Source of the DNA: Lachnospiraceae bacterium
GTDB lineage: Bacteria > Bacillota > Clostridia > Lachnospirales > Lachnospiraceae
Direction of reading: 5' to 3'
Length of the DNA: 8,709 bases
Assembly (NCBI GenBank): GCA_021202575.1
Contig: JAJQCU010000288.1
Location: forward strand, 1-8,709
In this document: piece after piece, positions 5,629 through 8,709 of the stretch
Layout: each line of letters starts with the position of its first letter
How positions within the stretch are numbered: position 1 is the first letter of the stretch
Translations under genes and position numbers: made by a program
The notes under the pieces: generated by a model
What the model saw: the letters and a program-made list of their open reading frames with translations, nothing else
Told to the model about the DNA's origin: nothing
Databases searched by the model: none

Positions 5629-7479
5629 ATGAGTTTTTGGAATATTTTGAGCATGGTGGGCGGCCTGGCGCTGTTCCTCTATGGAATGCATATGCTGGGC
5701 GAGGGGCTGGCCAGGGCCGGCGGCGGCCGTCTGGAGGGAATCCTGGAAAAGCTGACCAGCAGCCGCGTCAGGGGCGTTTTGGTGGGAGCCGGGGTCACGG
5801 CCCTGATTCAGTCCTCCTCCGCCACCACGGTCATGGTGGTGGGCTTTGTCAATTCCGGCATCATGAAATTAAGCCAGGCAATCAACATCATCATGGGCGC
5901 CAACATCGGCACGACCATGACGGCGTGGCTTTTGTCCTTATCCTCCATCAATGGCTCCAGCCTGTGGCTTCAGCTTCTCAAGCCGGCGAATTTCTCGCCC
6001 GCCCTGGCCATCGTCGGCGTCTTCATCATCATGTTTTCCAAAAATGAAAAGAAAAAGAACGTGGCGGAGATTCTGGTGGGCTTTGCCATCCTGATGATGG
6101 GAATGGACACCATGTCCTCGGCGGTGGAGCCCCTGCAGGATGTGCCGGAATTCACAGGGATCCTCACCATGTTCAGCAATCCTGTCCTGGGAATGCTGGC
6201 GGGCGCGGTGCTGACGGCCATTATTCAGTCCTCCTCCGCATCCGTGGGTATTTTGCAGGCTCTGTGCGCCACCGGTTCCATTACTTACCGCACCGCTCTG
6301 CCCATCATCATGGGGCAGAATATCGGCACCTGTGTGACGGCGCTGCTGTCCTCGGTGGGAGCCAGCAGAAACGCCAGGAGAGCCGCGCTGGTGCATTTTT
6401 ATTTTAATCTGATCGGCACCGTCCTGTTTATGGCGGTTTTCTACTCCGTCAACTTCTTTGTGGATTTCATGTTCCTGGACGATGTGGTGGGCGCGGCCAA
6501 TATCGCGGTGATCCACAGCGCCTTCAATATCGCGGCCACGGTTGTGCTGCTTCCCTTCGCGGACCTGCTGGGCAGGCTTGCCTGTCTGACCATTCCGGAC
6601 AAAAAAGAGGCGCCGGATGAGAATTTGTCTCCGGTTGAGAAGAATATCCGCGCTCTTGACAGGCGTTTTCTGGATATGCCGGGTTACGCGCTGGCCAGGG
6701 CCAAGTCGGTGTCCCTGCAGATGGCGGTTGCCACCTGCGACACAATGCTTCTTGCCATGGAGCAGTTAAGAGAGTATGATGAAAGTGTGGCGGTTGGAAT
6801 CGACCAGATGGAGCGGGACGTGTACACCTATGAGGATGAGATCGGAAAGTATCTCTACCAGATGGCCGCCCGGACCTCTTCTAAGGAGGAGGGGCACGGG
6901 ATCACGGTTTTGCAGCATTGCATCTATGATTTTGAGCGGGTTGCCGAGCATGCCGGGAATATAGGAAGGTCGGCGAAGCTCCTTTATGAAAAAAAAACCG
7001 ATTTTTCAACTCAGGCTGTTGAGGAGCTGCGGGTTTATACACACGCTATCCAGGAGATCATGGACCAGACTCTGAGAGTATTTTCCAATGAAAATCTGTC
7101 GGACGCGGTCAGGATCGCGCCGCTGGAGGAGGTCATCCGCCAGATGGGCAGTGAGATGAACGACCGGCATTTAAAGCGTCTTCACCGGGGCGAGTGCACC
7201 ATCGAGCTGGGGCTGGTGCTGGCGGAGATTACCAACAATTATGAGCGGGTGGCCAATCACTGCGCCAATATCGCCCTTTATCTGATACAGATGAAGGAGG
7301 AGAACTTCAATATTCACAGTGAGAATGAGGCGCGGCTGCGGGAGGTGGATGAGAATTTCCAGACCATGAAGCGGTTTTACGCCCAGAAGTATGTGCTGCC
7401 GGAGGAGGACTCGAAGGCACAAAGCCATATGGAGCAGGAGCCCGCGATGCGTGGGTCCGCTGTTACAGGTATCGTATAA
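5629..7479 (+). CDS. Na+/phosphate cotransporter with C-terminal PhoU-like domain
   Basis: This 616-residue membrane protein belongs to the Na/Pi-cotransporter II-related family (PF02690 type), which moves phosphate coupled to sodium. The membrane part (about 1-320) contains the inverted-repeat signatures: Q-S-S-S-A-T-T at 61-67 followed by G-A-N-I-G-T-T, and Q-S-S-S-A-S at 200-205 followed by G-Q-N-I-G-T-C. After a charged linker (about 323-340), a helical cytoplasmic domain carries two PhoU-type motifs, D-F-E-R-V-A-E-H-A-G-N-I at 434-445 and N-Y-E-R-V-A-N-H-C-A-N-I at 537-548. This domain order is well known for bacterial members and suggests that transport or signalling is sensed by the PhoU part. 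The start at 5629 follows AAAGGAAG. Its direction (import or export) cannot be told from sequence; some bacterial homologues are thought to export phosphate. It is probably co-transcribed with the two-component genes. Confidence 0.93.
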   Translation: MSFWNILSMVGGLALFLYGMHMLGEGLARAGGGRLEGILEKLTSSRVRGVLVGAGVTALIQSSSATTVMVVGFVNSGIMKLSQAINIIMGANIGTTMTAWLLSLSSINGSSLWLQLLKPANFSPALAIVGVFIIMFSKNEKKKNVAEILVGFAILMMGMDTMSSAVEPLQDVPEFTGILTMFSNPVLGMLAGAVLTAIIQSSSASVGILQALCATGSITYRTALPIIMGQNIGTCVTALLSSVGASRNARRAALVHFYFNLIGTVLFMAVFYSVNFFVDFMFLDDVVGAANIAVIHSAFNIAATVVLLPFADLLGRLACLTIPDKKEAPDENLSPVEKNIRALDRRFLDMPGYALARAKSVSLQMAVATCDTMLLAMEQLREYDESVAVGIDQMERDVYTYEDEIGKYLYQMAARTSSKEEGHGITVLQHCIYDFERVAEHAGNIGRSAKLLYEKKTDFSTQAVEELRVYTHAIQEIMDQTLRVFSNENLSDAVRIAPLEEVIRQMGSEMNDRHLKRLHRGECTIELGLVLAEITNNYERVANHCANIALYLIQMKEENFNIHSENEARLREVDENFQTMKRFYAQKYVLPEEDSKAQSHMEQEPAMRGSAVTGIV

Positions 7480-7548
7480 AAAAGAAAAAAGCAAAAACGC
7501 GTAAGAAGAGCAGAAAATGTCAGAAGTGAAAAAGAACAGGAGAAAAAT

Positions 7549-8250
7549 ATGTCATTGATTTATGTGGTGGAGGACGACACCAATATCGCGGAAATAGAAA
7601 GCTTTGCCCTGCAGAACGTCGGCTATCAGGTGGAGACCTTTCCCACGGCGAAGGAGTTCAACGAGGCCATGAACCGGAAACTCCCCGCGCTGATCCTGCT
7701 GGACATCATGCTGCCGGATGTCAGCGGACTGGAGATTCTCAAAGGTCTCAGAAGCCGGACGCTGACAAAGGACATCCCGGTGATTATGGTCACCGCCAAA
7801 ACCACCGAGCTGGACCGGGTCAAGGGACTGGACTTCGGGGCGGATGATTATATCTGCAAGCCCTTCGGCGTGATGGAGATGATTTCCCGCATAAAGGCTC
7901 TGCTGCGGCGTCTTCCGGGGGAAAGCGGGGAGGAAGTGAGGCTGACCCTGGGGCCGGTGCTTTTAGATAAGGAAAAGCATGAGGTTCATGTGCGGGACCA
8001 GCTGGTGGAGCTGACCTACAAGGAGTTTGAGCTTCTGCAGCTTCTGATGAGCAACGCCGGCACTGTCACCACCCGGGAAAAGATTTTAAACAAGGTCTGG
8101 GAGACGGATTTTGAGGGAGAGAGCCGCACCCTTGACATGCACATCAAGACGCTGCGCCAGAAGCTGAAGGACGCGGGCAGCATGATCAAGACCGTGCGCA
8201 ACGTGGGATATATTATGGATGAGGAACAGCCTGATGTACGCACGATATAA
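7549..8250 (+). CDS. phoB: PhoB-type response regulator (OmpR/PhoB family)
   Basis: This cytoplasmic transcription factor has an N-terminal receiver and a C-terminal winged-helix DNA-binding domain, 233 residues, the normal length. Receiver residues are complete: acidic pocket E8-D9-D10, phospho-acceptor Asp52 in L-L-D-I-M-L-P-D, Thr82 and Lys104 in the C-K-P-F motif. The effector part (about 130-228) has L-T-Y-K-E-F-E-L-L near 155-163, the R-T-L-D-M-H-I-K recognition-helix region at 193-200 and the closing R-N-V-G-Y wing. Position next to a PhoR-like kinase and phosphate transport genes makes it the Pho regulator (PhoP in Bacillus naming); this assignment rests on context because OmpR-family members look alike. 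AGGAG at 7538-7542 supports the start. The 69-nt spacer before it is purine-rich, without hairpin or promoter, so it is likely read from the Na/Pi gene's transcript. Confidence 0.92.
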   Translation: MSLIYVVEDDTNIAEIESFALQNVGYQVETFPTAKEFNEAMNRKLPALILLDIMLPDVSGLEILKGLRSRTLTKDIPVIMVTAKTTELDRVKGLDFGADDYICKPFGVMEMISRIKALLRRLPGESGEEVRLTLGPVLLDKEKHEVHVRDQLVELTYKEFELLQLLMSNAGTVTTREKILNKVWETDFEGESRTLDMHIKTLRQKLKDAGSMIKTVRNVGYIMDEEQPDVRTI

Positions 8251-8272
8251 GAGGAAACGCCGGGAGCAGCTT

Positions 8273-8312
8273 CCGCAAGGGACGCCCTGCGGGTGTGTAT
8301 GCCCGAGGCATA
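8273..8312 (+). other. Two small hairpins in the phoB-phoR spacer
   Basis: CCGCA-A-GGG (8273-8281) pairs with CCCTGCGG (8285-8292) with one bulged A and a 3-nt loop. TATGCC (8298-8303) pairs with GGCATA (8307-8312) around CGA. The second ends where the phoR Shine-Dalgarno-like AAGAGG (8312-8317) begins and could reduce kinase translation relative to the regulator. Confidence 0.35.
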
Positions 8313-8322
8313 AGAGGTTCAT

Positions 8323-8709
8323 ATGAAAAAAAAGATATACAGCCATTTTATGCTGGTGGTCAGTCTGGCGATCCTTCTGACCATGGTTTTTTCCAGCCTT
8401 CTTTTTTACCGGATTTTCAGGGAGCAGATGTATGGGGATATCCGGGGCTACGGGCAGCTGATTTTACAGTCGGAACGGAATGCCCATATGGACTGGGAGC
8501 TGTACGACAGCTCCGGGGAATATTTTCGCCTGACAGTGGTGGCCAAAGACGGCACAGTACTTTATGATAATGAGGTGGACGCCTCCTCCATGGAAAATCA
8601 CAGCGACAGGGAGGAGATTATTTCCGCCTGGGAGACCGGAGAGGGGCAGGCGGTGCGCCGTTCGGCCCCGCTGCACCGGTCTACTTATTATGTGGCGCTG
8701 CGGCTGGAT
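8323..8709 (+). CDS. phoR: PhoR-type sensor histidine kinase, N-terminal fragment (3' end outside window)
   Basis: The frame is open from ATG 8323 to the window edge, 129 codons. A basic N-terminus (K2-K3-K4) precedes a transmembrane helix at about 9-29, followed by a hydrophilic region that would lie outside the membrane. It contains a K-D-G-T-V-L-Y-D-N segment near 77-85 and then a stretch with S-M-E-N-H-S-D-R-E-E-I, both typical of the extracytoplasmic PAS-like sensor of PhoR kinases in Firmicutes. The second membrane helix, HAMP, His-box and ATPase domain are beyond the window. The AAGAGG site at 8312-8317 is five bases from the ATG. The kinase call rests on this sensor type and on the adjacent response regulator; phosphate as signal is inferred from the neighbourhood, with PhoU and PstSCAB the likely partners. 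Confidence 0.85.
   Translation, partial: MKKKIYSHFMLVVSLAILLTMVFSSLLFYRIFREQMYGDIRGYGQLILQSERNAHMDWELYDSSGEYFRLTVVAKDGTVLYDNEVDASSMENHSDREEIISAWETGEGQAVRRSAPLHRSTYYVALRLD

Noticed and set aside
5535..6047. Open frame from the ATG inside the terminator hairpin, with AGGAGG in front
   Set aside because: The purine run is only one base from the ATG, the start lies inside the stem, and most of the frame overlaps the Na/Pi gene out of frame with a composition typical of a shadow.
7480..7548. A separate promoter for phoB
   Set aside because: The spacer is purine-rich without a credible -35/-10 pair; co-transcription with the Na/Pi gene is simpler.
1..8709. CRISPR array, tRNA, rRNA, insertion sequence or phage gene
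   Set aside because: No regularly spaced identical repeats, no cloverleaf or rRNA signature, and no transposase, integrase or terminal inverted repeats were seen.

Overview
The window is one strand-consistent chromosomal segment from a Gram-positive Firmicute, most likely a fairly GC-rich clostridial species of the Lachnospiraceae type. The reasons are consensus AGGAGG-type ribosome binding sites, a lipoprotein-anchored PstS with a Ser-rich linker, Firmicutes-like promoters, and a Pst/PhoU/Na-Pi/PhoB-PhoR gene set of the clostridial kind. Species assignment is inference. All supported genes are on the + strand.

Layout: (1) 2-508, the C-terminal part of a MATE-family multidrug/cation exporter, cut by the window edge. 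(2) 509-826, an intergenic region with a hairpin behind the MATE gene, PhoP-box-like TTTAC repeats, a likely -10 element and a long leader for pstS. (3) 827-5362, pstS-pstC-pstA-pstB-phoU: the complete high-affinity phosphate ABC importer and its regulator. The spacers after pstS, pstA and pstB are unusually long (83-118 nt) and carry hairpins. (4) 5363-5628, a 266-nt spacer with a repeat-like element, a good promoter (TTGAAA-16-TAGAAT) and, directly behind it, a strong intrinsic terminator. (5) 5629-7479, a Na+/phosphate cotransporter fused to a PhoU-like cytoplasmic domain. (6) 7549-8250 and 8323-8709 (cut by the window edge), a PhoB-type response regulator and its PhoR-type sensor kinase.

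Together the genes form a phosphate homeostasis locus. PstS captures phosphate outside the cell, PstC/PstA form the channel and PstB powers it. PhoU is expected to link transporter state to the sensor kinase. The Na/Pi carrier gives a second phosphate route with its own PhoU-like domain. PhoB/PhoR most likely control the pst and Na/Pi promoters, both of which carry TTTAC-type direct repeats at about 11-bp pitch.

The coding content is ordinary; no novel protein system is visible. The points worth a second look are non-coding: a promoter-terminator pair in front of the Na/Pi gene, a phoU start with no local Shine-Dalgarno but a strong one separated from it by a stem-loop, and related repeat elements in several spacers.
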